Positions 25,539 through 35,022 of a stretch of DNA of 51,764 bases are shown here, piece after piece. Position numbers and translations under genes: made by a program. The stretch's first letter is position 1, and each line of letters begins with the position of its first letter. The DNA is taken from assembly GCA_946411205.1 (NCBI GenBank), contig CAMKDG010000007.1, positions 1 to 51,764 of the forward strand, in the 5' to 3' direction. Below the pieces are notes generated by a model. It made no database searches, was not told the origin of the DNA, and worked only from the letters and a program-made list of their open reading frames with translations. This DNA is from an uncultured Desulfotomaculum sp. Lineage in GTDB: Bacteria; Bacillota; Desulfotomaculia; Desulfotomaculales; Desulfotomaculaceae.

Positions 25539-26480
25539 GTGTCTGTGGTGGATGCTCACTGCGATACATTAACGGTACTGACACAACAAAAACGAACCCT
25601 GGGAGAGTGTTCAGACTGTGGACATTTAGATTTGCCTCGTTTACGTCAAGGGGGTATCGATGTTCAATTTTTTGCTATTTTTGTTGGGCCGGAAAACAGT
25701 AGGCAACCTGTTAGTTATACGAACGAAATTATTGCTTTATTTCAAGAAGCTATGCATGCTAATAGTTCTCTAATTTGTCATGTGAAAAATAGTCAGGATA
25801 TTGAGAAGGCCATGAAAGCCAATAAGATTTGTGCAGTGCTGACCATTGAAGGGGGAGAAGCTATTCGTGGCAGTATTGAACAACTGGAGGCTTATTATCG
25901 CCAAGGGGTGAGAGCCTTAACCTTAACTTGGAATGGCCGTAATGAACTGGCAGATGGTGTTGGCGTAGGACCCGAGGCTGGCGGATTGACAATCTTAGGC
26001 AGACAAGTGGTTCAACGCATGACTGAACTTGGCATAATTATTGATGTTTCTCATCTTTCACAACCCAGTTTTTGGGATGTAATCTCAGAGGTGAAGGTAC
26101 CCCTGGCAGCTAGCCACTCCAATTGTTATTCCCTCTGTAGTCATATCCGAAATCTAACGGATGAGCAAGTGAGAGCTATTGCAATGAGGGGTGGAGTAAT
26201 CGGGGTAACCTATATGCCGCAATTTATAGACGTAGGCTGCGCTTCCTTAGACCGCCTTATAGATCACATCGACCATTTGTATAAGGTAGGAGGTATCTCC
26301 TGTATTGGTTTAGGTTCGGATTTTGACGGCATTGACGATACCCCAGCGGGTTTAGAACATGCTGGAGTAGCGGTTCCTAATATCTCCGCTGCTTTGCAGC
26401 AAAGAGGTTTTACCAGCAGTGAAATTGATAAAATTTTAGGTGCTAATTGGCTTCGTTTATTTAAAGAGATTTGTGGTTAG
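25539..26480 (+). CDS. Membrane dipeptidase (peptidase M19)
   Basis: A zinc dipeptidase of the renal-dipeptidase family, 313 aa. The metal ligands appear in order: VDAHCDT (HxD), the bridging glutamate in LTIEGGEA, DVSHLS, AASHSN and the final GLGSDFDGID. Bacterial members cleave dipeptides, including D-amino-acid and peptidoglycan-derived ones. GTG 25539 follows AAAGGGGG. No signal peptide, so it is probably cytoplasmic. The PHP gene follows after 92 bases. Confidence 0.92.
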   Translation: MSVVDAHCDTLTVLTQQKRTLGECSDCGHLDLPRLRQGGIDVQFFAIFVGPENSRQPVSYTNEIIALFQEAMHANSSLICHVKNSQDIEKAMKANKICAVLTIEGGEAIRGSIEQLEAYYRQGVRALTLTWNGRNELADGVGVGPEAGGLTILGRQVVQRMTELGIIIDVSHLSQPSFWDVISEVKVPLAASHSNCYSLCSHIRNLTDEQVRAIAMRGGVIGVTYMPQFIDVGCASLDRLIDHIDHLYKVGGISCIGLGSDFDGIDDTPAGLEHAGVAVPNISAALQQRGFTSSEIDKILGANWLRLFKEICG

Positions 26481-26572
26481 CGGTGAAGGATTTTCGTTAG
26501 CTAACGAGAAAATAAAGAATGTTAAGACTAATTGGCTGGGCATACTGGTAAATAAAAAAGCGGTGATACCAA

Positions 26573-27394
26573 GTGTACGCAGATTTGCATATCCATACAA
26601 CGGCTTCTGATGGTGCAGATACTCCAAGGGAAGTGGTACGGAAGGCACTCCATAAGGGGCTAGCTGCCATTGCCGTCTCAGATCACGATACCCTTGCTGG
26701 AGTTAATGAAGCACTACAGGCTGCCGCCGAATTCCAGCTTGAAGTATTATCTGGGGTGGAGATAAATACTTATTACCAGGGCATGGAGATTCATGTTCTG
26801 GGCTATTTAATTGACCCTAATAATGAAGAATTTACGATGACCCTGCGGGATCTTCAAGAGGAAAGACTTATTCGGGCAGAAAAAATGGTCAATAAACTAA
26901 AAAAACTGGGTATGAAAATTAATATGTCTCGGGTATTAGAATTATCTGGTGAGGGAACTGTGGGTAGACCGCACATAGCGCGGGTGCTACTGGAAAGAAA
27001 GTATGTCTCTTCTATGCAAGATGCCTTTAACCAGTATATCGGGGCAGGAAAACCGGCCTATGTACCCCGGGAAAAACTGAACCCAGTTGAAGCTATACAA
27101 CTTATTCTCAAGTCGAAGGGAGTGCCGGTTCTCGCACATCCTGGTCTCTCCAAGGTAGATCATATGCTGCCAAACCTGATTAAGACTGGGCTGAAAGGCT
27201 TGGAAGTGTGGCACAGAAATCATAATCCCTTGATGGTGGAACACTATCATAAGATAACAAAGGCCTATGGATTAATACCCACTGGTGGATCAGATTACCA
27301 CGGGACTCACCATGATACCTGTAATGTTATCGGTGGTGCGGTTGCCCCCTATGAATCGGTACAGCTTTTGAAGGATGCAGTTGGGACATTATAA
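26573..27394 (+). CDS. PHP-domain phosphoesterase (YciV/TrpH-like)
   Basis: The N-terminus DLHIHTTASDGADTP with AVSDHDTLAG is the PHP metal site; EVLSGVEINT, IHVLGYL, PVLAHPGL and GGSDYHGTHH supply the remaining ligands. At 273 aa it fits the group that hydrolyses 3',5'-nucleoside bisphosphates or trims short RNAs from the 5' end. It starts at GTG 26573 with only a weak ribosome site. Substrate is inferred from family. Confidence 0.88.
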   Translation: MYADLHIHTTASDGADTPREVVRKALHKGLAAIAVSDHDTLAGVNEALQAAAEFQLEVLSGVEINTYYQGMEIHVLGYLIDPNNEEFTMTLRDLQEERLIRAEKMVNKLKKLGMKINMSRVLELSGEGTVGRPHIARVLLERKYVSSMQDAFNQYIGAGKPAYVPREKLNPVEAIQLILKSKGVPVLAHPGLSKVDHMLPNLIKTGLKGLEVWHRNHNPLMVEHYHKITKAYGLIPTGGSDYHGTHHDTCNVIGGAVAPYESVQLLKDAVGTL

Positions 27395-27447
27395 GGGTCC
27401 AAACGAAGTCTTTGCCGGCTTGATCCTATAGGGTGTATTTAAAAACT

Positions 27448-27474
27448 TGGTGAAGGCCAAGTTTTTTAAGTTAA
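27448..27474 (+). terminator. Terminator after the PHP gene
   Basis: AAAACTTGG and CCAAGTTTT form a stem around TGAAGG and continue into a T-run. Confidence 0.75.
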
Positions 27475-27499
27475 GTCATAGAAGGGAATGAAGATACTT

Positions 27500-28669
27500 A
27501 TGAGAAAACTGGCGAGACGTATGGAGTCACTGGCACCGGGCATATTTTCAGAATTGGCCAGGGCTAAGGCAGAGAAGCAAGCAACTGGTATCGAGGTGAT
27601 AGATTTAAGTGTGGGCAGCCCAGATTTGCCGCCTGCTCCCCATATTCTGGAAGCCTTGCGCAAGGCAGTAGAAAATCCCCGCAATTATACGTATCCTTTA
27701 GCGGGGAAAATTGAATTGCACCAAGCCCTGGCTAAGTGGTATAAAAAAAGATTTAATGTTGATTTAGACCCCGTCACAGAGGTGTTGACCCTAATGGGTT
27801 CCCAGGACGGATTAGCCCATGTTGCCCTTGCCTATGTCAATCCAGGGGATATCGCCTTGGTACCAGATCCCGGGTATCCGATTTATTCTGCCGCTATCCA
27901 ATTGGCAGAGGGAGAATTATACCCAATGCCTTTGCTGGCGGAGAACCAGTTTCTCCCGGACTTTAAGCAAATACCCGTAGAGGTGGCTCAAAGGGCAAAA
28001 TTACTGACTATTAACTATCCTAACAATCCGGGAGCTGTTTCGGCCAATGCGGATTTTTTTAAGCGGGTTATTGAATTTGCTAAAGCCTATGATATTGTGG
28101 TTTGCCATGATGTAGCCTATGCTGAATTAGCCTATGATGGTTTTAAGCCGATGAGTTTTCTGGAAGTACCCGGTGCCAAGGAAGTGGGTGTCGAGTTTTA
28201 TTCTCTGTCAAAAACCTATAACATGGCTGGCTGTAGAATTGGCTTTGCTGTGGGAAATGCAGAAGTACTGAGTGCTTTGGGACGAATTAAATCCAACATT
28301 GATTACGGTGTTTTTTCTGCTGTCCAGGAAGCCGGGATTGCTGCCCTTACAGGGGATCAAGAATGCGTGCGGCAAACTGCAGCTACCTATCAGAGAAGGC
28401 GTGACATTTTGGTAGATGGTTTTGCAAAACTTGGCTGGCTGGTACCAAAACCTCAAGCATCCATGTTTATTTGGGCACCACTGCCCAAAGGATATTCATC
28501 TTCAATGGATTTTTGCCTGGAATTCTTAGATAAAACAGGCGTCTTGATAGTACCAGGGGTTGCCTTTGGTACACAAGGGGAAGGTTATGTAAGAATTGCC
28601 CTGGTACAGTCTGAGGAAGACCTTACAGAGGCCATTGCCAGAGTAACCGATTCCTTTTCATTTAATTAG
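27500..28669 (+). CDS. dapL: Class I/II aminotransferase, probably LL-diaminopimelate aminotransferase
   Basis: A PLP-dependent aminotransferase of about 389 aa. It has IDLSVGSPDLPPAP near the N-terminus, NYPNNPGA, and the PLP-lysine motif SLSKTYNMAGCRIGF, followed by the substrate-carboxylate arginine in YVRIALV. The whole chain resembles the DapL/alaA-like group common in Peptococcaceae, which makes LL-diaminopimelate for peptidoglycan and lysine in one step. Other aminotransferases of this fold cannot be excluded. ATG 27500 is preferred to ATG 27488, because GAAGGGA ends directly at 27487. Confidence 0.8.
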   Translation: MRKLARRMESLAPGIFSELARAKAEKQATGIEVIDLSVGSPDLPPAPHILEALRKAVENPRNYTYPLAGKIELHQALAKWYKKRFNVDLDPVTEVLTLMGSQDGLAHVALAYVNPGDIALVPDPGYPIYSAAIQLAEGELYPMPLLAENQFLPDFKQIPVEVAQRAKLLTINYPNNPGAVSANADFFKRVIEFAKAYDIVVCHDVAYAELAYDGFKPMSFLEVPGAKEVGVEFYSLSKTYNMAGCRIGFAVGNAEVLSALGRIKSNIDYGVFSAVQEAGIAALTGDQECVRQTAATYQRRRDILVDGFAKLGWLVPKPQASMFIWAPLPKGYSSSMDFCLEFLDKTGVLIVPGVAFGTQGEGYVRIALVQSEEDLTEAIARVTDSFSFN

Positions 28670-28735
28670 TTAAATGTCTACTTCAGAGCCCTTAAGCATA
28701 TACTACTGTAAGCAGAAGCTAAGGGGTGGTGGAGT

Positions 28736-29002
28736 TTGAATGGCAGTGCGGATATTCAGTATCTGCAGAAACGTATCCAGGAATTAGAAGAAAAAGTAGA
28801 GCAACTACGTTTAAGTCGTCGCGTATTAATGAATCTGATAGAGAAAATAGAAAAAGATAAAACTGGTTTTGTATCTAAATTAGAAAAAGAGAATCGCAAG
28901 CTTCACAAAGATAATTATCGTTATGCAAAGTCTCTGCTAAACCAGAATAGAAGAATCGTGGAATTACAAAATCGGTTGGAAGACCTTTTTACAGAAATGT
29001 AA
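28736..29002 (+). CDS. Short coiled-coil protein
   Basis: The 88-residue product is one long coiled coil with basic character (IQYLQKRIQELEEKVEQL, then LMNLIEKIEKDK and NRRIVELQNRLEDLF). It starts at TTG 28736 behind GGTGGAG. I recognise no specific family; such proteins in related genomes have no secure function. It is followed by a terminator. Confidence 0.6.
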   Translation: MNGSADIQYLQKRIQELEEKVEQLRLSRRVLMNLIEKIEKDKTGFVSKLEKENRKLHKDNYRYAKSLLNQNRRIVELQNRLEDLFTEM

Positions 29003-29005
29003 TGA

Positions 29006-29032
29006 ATACCGCCTAGAGCGGTGTTTTTATTT
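29006..29032 (+). terminator. Terminator after the coiled-coil gene
   Basis: ACCGC/GCGGT stem with a 5-base loop, then GTTTTTATTTT. Confidence 0.7.
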
Positions 29033-29071
29033 TCAAGACAATGTTATAATATTGAACCGGGGCGATGTTTT

Positions 29072-29485
29072 GTGAGAATTGCAGTGATTGATGGGCAGGG
29101 TGGTGGCATTGGCAAACATTTAGTAGAAAAGCTGCGCAAGGAACTACCCGAGCAGGTAGAGATTCTTGGGCTGGGAACCAATGCCCTAGCCACGACGGCT
29201 ATGCTAAAGGCGGGAGCCAATGAAGGTGCCACAGGGGAAAATGCCATTATTTATAATAGTTCACGGGTAGATTTAATTGTCGGCAGTATCAGTATTATTA
29301 TGCCAAATGCCATGTTAGGCGAATTGACAGTGAAAATGGCGGAGGCTATTGGGGGGAGTCAAGCTCCTAAATATTTGCTGCCGCTAACTCGCAGTAATGT
29401 TCACCTTGTGGGATTACGGGGTGAACCGATGCCTCACCTCATTGATGAATTAGTAAATCGGATTAGAAAAATTTGTGTCCAATAG
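29072..29485 (+). CDS. DUF3842-family protein
   Basis: The 137-aa protein starts IAVIDGQGGGIGKHLVEKLR, a glycine-rich nucleotide-binding-like start, and continues VEILGLGTNALATTAMLKAG and VDLIVGSISIIMPNAMLGE, as in the DUF3842 family of Clostridia. The function is unknown. The start is GTG 29072, where the homologous sequence begins; the frame upstream of it overlaps a terminator. Confidence 0.8.
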   Translation: MRIAVIDGQGGGIGKHLVEKLRKELPEQVEILGLGTNALATTAMLKAGANEGATGENAIIYNSSRVDLIVGSISIIMPNAMLGELTVKMAEAIGGSQAPKYLLPLTRSNVHLVGLRGEPMPHLIDELVNRIRKICVQ

Positions 29486-29490
29486 GATGC

Positions 29491-29622
29491 GCCAAGTCTG
29501 TAGACACGGCGGTACTCGGCAGGCATAAATCTAAAGCCAGGGGCAAGCGCAGGCGGCAGCTTAGTTTGCCCTTATGCATATCATAAAGTTTATACGTTCC
29601 GATATGGTAAAAAACCTAGTTT
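29491..29622. repeat. Dispersed structured intergenic element (copy B)
   Basis: Ordered blocks: GCCAAGTCTGTAGAC (29491-29505), AATCTAAAG (about 29528), then GGGCAAGC pairing with GTTTGCCC (29564-29571), then CATATC (29577-29582) pairing with GATATG (29601-29606) around a loop that contains AAAGTTTATA, then AAAAAACCT. The same blocks in the same order occur in copies C and D with other stem sequences. It fills the gap between two convergent genes. Confidence 0.6.
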
Positions 29623-30140
29623 AGTTCATCCGCTTTTCGCAGAAGAACTAACTCTGGTGAGTCATCTGGTTTTGGGGGATTGTGATGGTTCTTTATTAGT
29701 AAAACCTGCTGCGCTGGCAAGTGTGCCCTTTCAGCCAACACTGCCCCTTTCACAGGGTGGTTAGTATGGTTTTTACAAGCATTCATAAATCGTCCACCCT
29801 TATCCGAATGTAGGATGTTCTGAAACATCTTCGGCGCGAAGGTAGTTAATAGCACAATCAGAACTTTATCTAGGGTAGTAATACAGTTTGCTGGTTTGCC
29901 TATATCATGCAGCAAGGCTGCTTTGATCAGTAATTCTGTATTAATATTTTTTTGGCTGACTGATAGTTCGAGACAAGTTTTGGCGACCCTAACACAATGC
30001 GTTTGTGTTGGTCTGTCCATCATAAAAAACAGAGATTGTTCCTGTTTATTTAAGGATTTTTGCACGAATTCAATTTCCCTCGGGCCGAGTGTATCCATAA
30101 TTGCGTGCCAAAATTGCCTGACTCGTTGCAAAGCAGCCAT
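29616..30140 (-). CDS. HD-domain phosphohydrolase
   Basis: The 174-aa protein has the HD signature HCVRVAKTCLELS...AALLHDIGKP, with further ligand candidates in NHTNHPVKGAVLAE and IKNHHNPPKPDD. Such small HD proteins hydrolyse nucleotides or phosphomonoesters; the substrate is not evident. The ATG follows GGAGG. It is divergent from cobU and convergent with the DUF3842 gene. Its last codons overlap the end of the dispersed element copy B. Confidence 0.85.
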   Translation of the reverse strand: MAALQRVRQFWHAIMDTLGPREIEFVQKSLNKQEQSLFFMMDRPTQTHCVRVAKTCLELSVSQKNINTELLIKAALLHDIGKPANCITTLDKVLIVLLTTFAPKMFQNILHSDKGGRFMNACKNHTNHPVKGAVLAERAHLPAQQVLLIKNHHNPPKPDDSPELVLLRKADELN

Positions 30141-30225
30141 GGTAACCTCCGATATAACCTGGAATTTAACATACTTTATCTATCATAATAGCTTTTGTTT
30201 TATTATGCAATCTAGGAGATAAAAC

Positions 30226-30798
30226 ATGAAAAATGGGAAACTTACCTTGGTGTTAGGGGGTACCCGAAGTGGCAAAAGTAGTTTTGCCGAGAAGCTAGCC
30301 CAAGATCTCGGTGAAAGGGTGCTCTACCTGGCCACAGCCACAGTTCATGACGAAGAGATGGCCGTACGGGTTACCCAACATCAAGAGCGCCGTCCAGCAA
30401 GCTGGTTTACGGTAGAAGAAGCCAAGGAAGTGGCAACTGTCCTAGAAAAGTATTCCGAAGCATATGATGTTATTTTAATAGATTGTTTAACCCTCTGGTT
30501 ATCTAATTTGCTGTTAGATGATAGTAAATATCCTGTCAGCACTTGGCGGGAAAAAGAAGCGTTACTACTGCTAGAGGTAGAAAAACTGGCGAGTATCTGC
30601 CGTGACTTGTCAGCTAGTGTGATCATCGTGAGCAGCGAAGTCGGTTTAGGAATTGTACCTGACACTTCTTTAGGACGTCAATTTCGTGATTTGGCGGGGG
30701 CGGCCAATCAAAAATTTGCGCAATACGCAAATGAGGTATATTTGGTGCTGGCAGGACTTCCCATTGAGTTAAAGGCACTGGCTCTACCGATAGAGTGA
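30226..30798 (+). CDS. cobU: Adenosylcobinamide kinase / adenosylcobinamide-phosphate guanylyltransferase
   Basis: CobU phosphorylates adenosylcobinamide and then attaches GMP, activating it for joining with the lower ligand of cobalamin. The P-loop is VLGGTRSGKSSFAE; LYLATATVHDEEM, the catalytic-histidine region HQERRPASW and the C-terminal SSEVGLGIVPDTSLGRQFRD are characteristic. Length 190 aa is normal. The cobC-like phosphatase gene follows directly, consistent with late cobalamin assembly, but cobS is missing from this spot. Confidence 0.94.
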   Translation: MKNGKLTLVLGGTRSGKSSFAEKLAQDLGERVLYLATATVHDEEMAVRVTQHQERRPASWFTVEEAKEVATVLEKYSEAYDVILIDCLTLWLSNLLLDDSKYPVSTWREKEALLLLEVEKLASICRDLSASVIIVSSEVGLGIVPDTSLGRQFRDLAGAANQKFAQYANEVYLVLAGLPIELKALALPIE

Positions 30799-30812
30799 AA
30801 GGATTGATTGTC

Positions 30813-31427
30813 TTGAAGACGAGGATTTACCTAGTACGTCATGGTGAAACTCTCTGGAATGCCGGGGGTAAATTTCAAGGACATACCGATGTCCCTTTGT
30901 CTGACAACGGCAGACAGCAGGCCAAAGAGTTGTCGGAGCGCCTGCAAGGGTATAAGATAGATGCCTTTTATAGTAGTGATTTGTCCCGGGCCAGGGAGAC
31001 AGCAGAAATTATAGCGGTACCCCATGGTTTGAGTGTAAATTATGTTCCAGAATTACGGGAAATTAATTTTGGTTTATGGGAAGGTCTTACGTATAAAGAA
31101 ATAACGGACTCTTTTGGTGAAATTAGCCGCCTCTGGTGGTCCAGCCCGCTTACTACGGAAATACCTTCCGGAGAAAATCTACAGGCTGTGGTAGAGCGGT
31201 GCAACAAGGCTATGGGGGAAATTGTTAGCCGTCACGCTGGAGAAACTGTGGTCATAGCAGTGCATGGTGGGGTGATCCGGGTAATTGTTGGTAGTGTATT
31301 AGGCATGGATTTGAATCATTTTTGGAAATTACGGATGGATAATGTTTCATTGACCATCTTGGAATACCATGGTCCAGAGAAAGGGATTTTGGAGCTTTAT
31401 AACGATACCTGCCATCTTGGAAAGTGA
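30813..31427 (+). CDS. cobC: Histidine phosphatase, probably alpha-ribazole phosphatase
   Basis: The protein has the phosphoglycerate-mutase-like signature YLVRHGETLWNAGGKFQG with the catalytic histidine, a second arginine in SDLSRARETAEI, ELREINFGLWEG and the final VAVHGGVIRV. Coupling to cobU suggests alpha-ribazole-5'-phosphate phosphatase, which prepares the lower ligand; a general phosphatase is possible. TTG 30813 is chosen as start, where homologous sequence begins and GAAAGGA is suitably spaced; the frame also continues upstream to GTG 30795. Confidence 0.82.
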   Translation: MKTRIYLVRHGETLWNAGGKFQGHTDVPLSDNGRQQAKELSERLQGYKIDAFYSSDLSRARETAEIIAVPHGLSVNYVPELREINFGLWEGLTYKEITDSFGEISRLWWSSPLTTEIPSGENLQAVVERCNKAMGEIVSRHAGETVVIAVHGGVIRVIVGSVLGMDLNHFWKLRMDNVSLTILEYHGPEKGILELYNDTCHLGK

Positions 31428-31505
31428 TAAAATAAAATCAATGGATAAGAGAATTCCTCCCGAGACAGACTAAGTTCAGTAATTCTGTTGGGAGGGAATG
31501 AACAT

Positions 31506-31730
31506 ATGGAAGAGTTTCTCCGGTCTAGGGTACCCTGGAGCACGGAACCAAGTTTAGAAACCAAGGCCAATGAAGTGGGAGTAAACTTTGATTCATTGAT
31601 TGACGGTATCAAGAATAATAGAACGGATCAGGAAATGGCTGAAGAATTTGGTGTCACGGCTAAATGTATTGGCCACTTAAAGGATCATTTTTGGAGTCAT
31701 GGCATCGGTTCTATTATGGGACAAGATTAA
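31506..31730 (+). CDS. Small helix-turn-helix protein
   Basis: The 74-aa product contains a helix-turn-helix-like stretch (NRTDQEMAEEFGVTAKCIGHLKDHF) here cited in part: DQEMAEEFGVT is the recognition-type turn. ATG 31506 follows GGGAGGG with about 10 bases. It is flanked by a terminator downstream and stands alone, so it may be a small DNA-binding regulator. I do not recognise the exact family. Confidence 0.6.
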   Translation: MEEFLRSRVPWSTEPSLETKANEVGVNFDSLIDGIKNNRTDQEMAEEFGVTAKCIGHLKDHFWSHGIGSIMGQD

Positions 31731-31745
31731 AAAATACAACTATGC

Positions 31746-31790
31746 AGACTCCGGGCCGGTTTGGAATCGGCAGGAGTCTTATTTTTCATT
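31746..31790 (+). terminator. Terminator after the small HTH gene
   Basis: AGACTCC and GGAGTCT with an inner CCG/CGG pair, followed by TATTTTT. Confidence 0.7.
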
Positions 31791-31818
31791 TTTAGATGGT
31801 ATGATTGAGGTGTGAATT

Positions 31819-32226
31819 TTGGCAAGGTATCGGATTTTCCCGACAATTTTACTATTGTTACTGGCTATCCCAATTATAGAAGTCTTTATTTTGATTCAGG
31901 TCAGCCGATGGCTTGGTTTTGGGGTGACATTGACAGCATTACTATTTCTTAGTTTATTGGGTTTTTATTTGATTAAGTCCCAGGGATTTGCCATTATTGG
32001 CCAAATCAGGCGGCAAATTTCTAGCGGGCAGGTGCCCACAGCAGCCTTATTAGAGGGTTTAATGATTTTAGCCAGTGGCCTATTGTTGCTGATACCTGGA
32101 TTATTGACAGACTTTATGGGACTGATTCTTTTACTGCCAGCAGTTCGTTTAACACTGAGAAAGAAGCTAACCGGATTGCTGATCAAATTCTTTGTTCCTG
32201 AAAGATTCATCAGAATTAGATGGTGA
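31819..32226 (+). CDS. fxsA: FxsA-family membrane protein
   Basis: The 135-aa protein has four hydrophobic segments and the FxsA pattern: LLLLLAIPIIEVFILIQVSRW, then SLLGFYLIKSQGF and LIPGLLTDFMGLILLLPAVR (quoted in parts). FxsA was named for relieving F-factor exclusion of phage T7; its normal role is unknown. TTG 31819 follows GAGGTGTG. Confidence 0.9.
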   Translation: MARYRIFPTILLLLLAIPIIEVFILIQVSRWLGFGVTLTALLFLSLLGFYLIKSQGFAIIGQIRRQISSGQVPTAALLEGLMILASGLLLLIPGLLTDFMGLILLLPAVRLTLRKKLTGLLIKFFVPERFIRIRW

Positions 32227-32280
32227 GTCTATTCGCAATTTCTTACGACAATTTTCCTAGTAACCCCTACATCACTGTGA

Positions 32281-32286
32281 TATAAT
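32281..32286 (+). promoter_or_regulatory. -10 box of guaB
   Basis: TATAAT preceded by TGTGA lies 45 bases upstream of the guaB start. A matching -35 hexamer is not clear. Confidence 0.45.
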
Positions 32287-32288
32287 AG

Positions 32289-33782
<1,494 letters not shown>

Positions 33783-33820
33783 AAATAAGCCTTAGCCATT
33801 GGCAAAAGGCCATAAGAAAA

Positions 33821-33857
33821 AATATCCCACCCTTGATTTTTGGGTGGGATATTTTTA
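33821..33857. terminator. Bidirectional terminator between guaB and acuA
   Basis: AATATCCCACCC and GGGTGGGATATT form a 12-bp perfect stem with A- and T-runs on both sides, between two convergent genes. Confidence 0.9.
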
Positions 33858-33860
33858 TGT

Positions 33861-34523
33861 TTATATGCCTCGATTTAGAAAAGTAAGTTCTTCAAATCTC
33901 TGAAGGGCCTCTTTCGGTACATTTTTACCCATCCTTACCATCATTACATTGGCCGGGTGCTCTGTAATGTCCGGGTCATCTGTGGCTCTTTTTTGCAATC
34001 CCACGGATGAGAATAACCGAGTTAACATCTTTTGATAGCTCACCATGCTTAAACCACTGTTCTTTAAATCCCAGTGCCAACAAAATTCAATGGTTATGAT
34101 GATGTGATTCTCTACAAAGCCATGATTGAAGGCTTCTGCTAATAAGTAATGGGCTACTTTATCCTTTCGCCATTCCGGACTAATTTCTACTGCCCCTAAC
34201 TCTACAATATAAGGGTGCTTACTCCAACGGCTATACTCGTCCGGGTAATGGAAGGTTACATAGCCAATAATCACATCTTGAAATCTGGCAATAAAGACTT
34301 TTCCTTCTGAAAGGTTGGAAATCAACATCAATGCCTCTTGCTGTCGGGCCGGTGGACGGAAATTTTTTAATCCTGCATCCATGGATAGGCGGGCAATGTA
34401 ATCGCTGCTACAAGGCCCTTCTAAATGAATAATCCCCCGAGGTGTTCTGAGTATACCATTTTCGATTTTAACAACCATGGATTCATTTTCATTATTTGAC
34501 TCAGTATCAAAGGCAATACTCAT
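33861..34523 (-). CDS. acuA: AcuA-type protein lysine acetyltransferase
   Basis: The 220-aa GNAT protein follows Bacillus AcuA closely from residue 24 on: LRTPRGIIHLEGP, FRPPARQQEALMLI, GKVFIARFQDVIIGYVTFHYPD, ELGAVEISPEWR, IEFCWHWDLKNSGL and EHPANVMMVRMGK are all recognisable. AcuA acetylates the active-site lysine of acetyl-CoA synthetase and switches it off. No acuBC genes are adjacent. A possible substrate, an acyl-CoA synthetase with PKTVSGKIRR, is coded at 47802-49433. ATG 34523 follows a G-rich ribosome site. Confidence 0.88.
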   Translation of the reverse strand: MSIAFDTESNNENESMVVKIENGILRTPRGIIHLEGPCSSDYIARLSMDAGLKNFRPPARQQEALMLISNLSEGKVFIARFQDVIIGYVTFHYPDEYSRWSKHPYIVELGAVEISPEWRKDKVAHYLLAEAFNHGFVENHIIITIEFCWHWDLKNSGLSMVSYQKMLTRLFSSVGLQKRATDDPDITEHPANVMMVRMGKNVPKEALQRFEELTFLNRGI

Positions 34524-34547
34524 CGCTACACCCCCTTAGAAAATGAT

Positions 34548-34700
34548 GCTAAGCCTTTAGACGTACCCTACAGGATATAACCTAAAGTCATAACCTTACA
34601 GGTCAGAAGCAAACAGGTAGGCAAACCGGTGGAAATCTAGTTTGCCTTTGATGCCTATCGAAAAGTTTATAATTTTTGCTGTGATAGGTCAAGAAAAAAC
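34548..34700. repeat. Dispersed structured intergenic element (copy C)
   Basis: The fullest copy: GCTAAGCCTTTAGACG (34548-34563), AACCTAAAG (about 34579), GGTCA and AGCAAAC, then AGGCAAAC (34619-34626) pairing with GTTTGCCT (34640-34647), then CCTATC (34654-34659) pairing with GATAGG (34683-34688) around a loop with AAAGTTTATA (34662-34671), then AAAAAACCT. Compared with copy B the paired arms differ but still pair. Confidence 0.6.
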
Positions 34701-35022
34701 CTTTTGGACTTAATTTTATACCGTTCAAGGCACAGATTTAACCTTTCAAGTTTATTATATGTTACTTGTGCCTAAATTTACAAGCATTAACTATTTTAAA
34801 TTTTATATTGACAAAGGACCCGCTTTTTTAAATTGATTCGACAGAGAATACATTTTAAAACCTCTAAAATTTGAGCACAATGTAAGCTTGCAGCGAATTA
34901 TGCAGGAAAAATTTTACAAATAAAGGAAGGGAACTAAAATAATAAAGGGAATATAACAAGAGTGAAAGACATATAATTCCATTTTTGCCGTTTATTATAG
35001 TACAGGAAGGTGATGGAGGATA
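34701..35022. other. AT-rich intergenic region upstream of the winged-helix gene
   Basis: No coding frame is seen. It holds an inverted repeat AGGCACA (34728-34734)/TGTGCCT (34767-34773), a TTGACA at about 34808 without a good -10 partner at normal spacing, and the ribosome site GATGGAGG just before 35023. It may be a long regulatory region for the downstream gene. Confidence 0.4.

Noticed and set aside
29528-29571. Possible cobalamin riboswitch near cobU (AAAGCCAGGGGCAAGC)
   Set aside because: The block order and B12-box do not fit, it is not directly upstream of cobU, and the same blocks recur near unrelated genes, so it was placed in the dispersed family.
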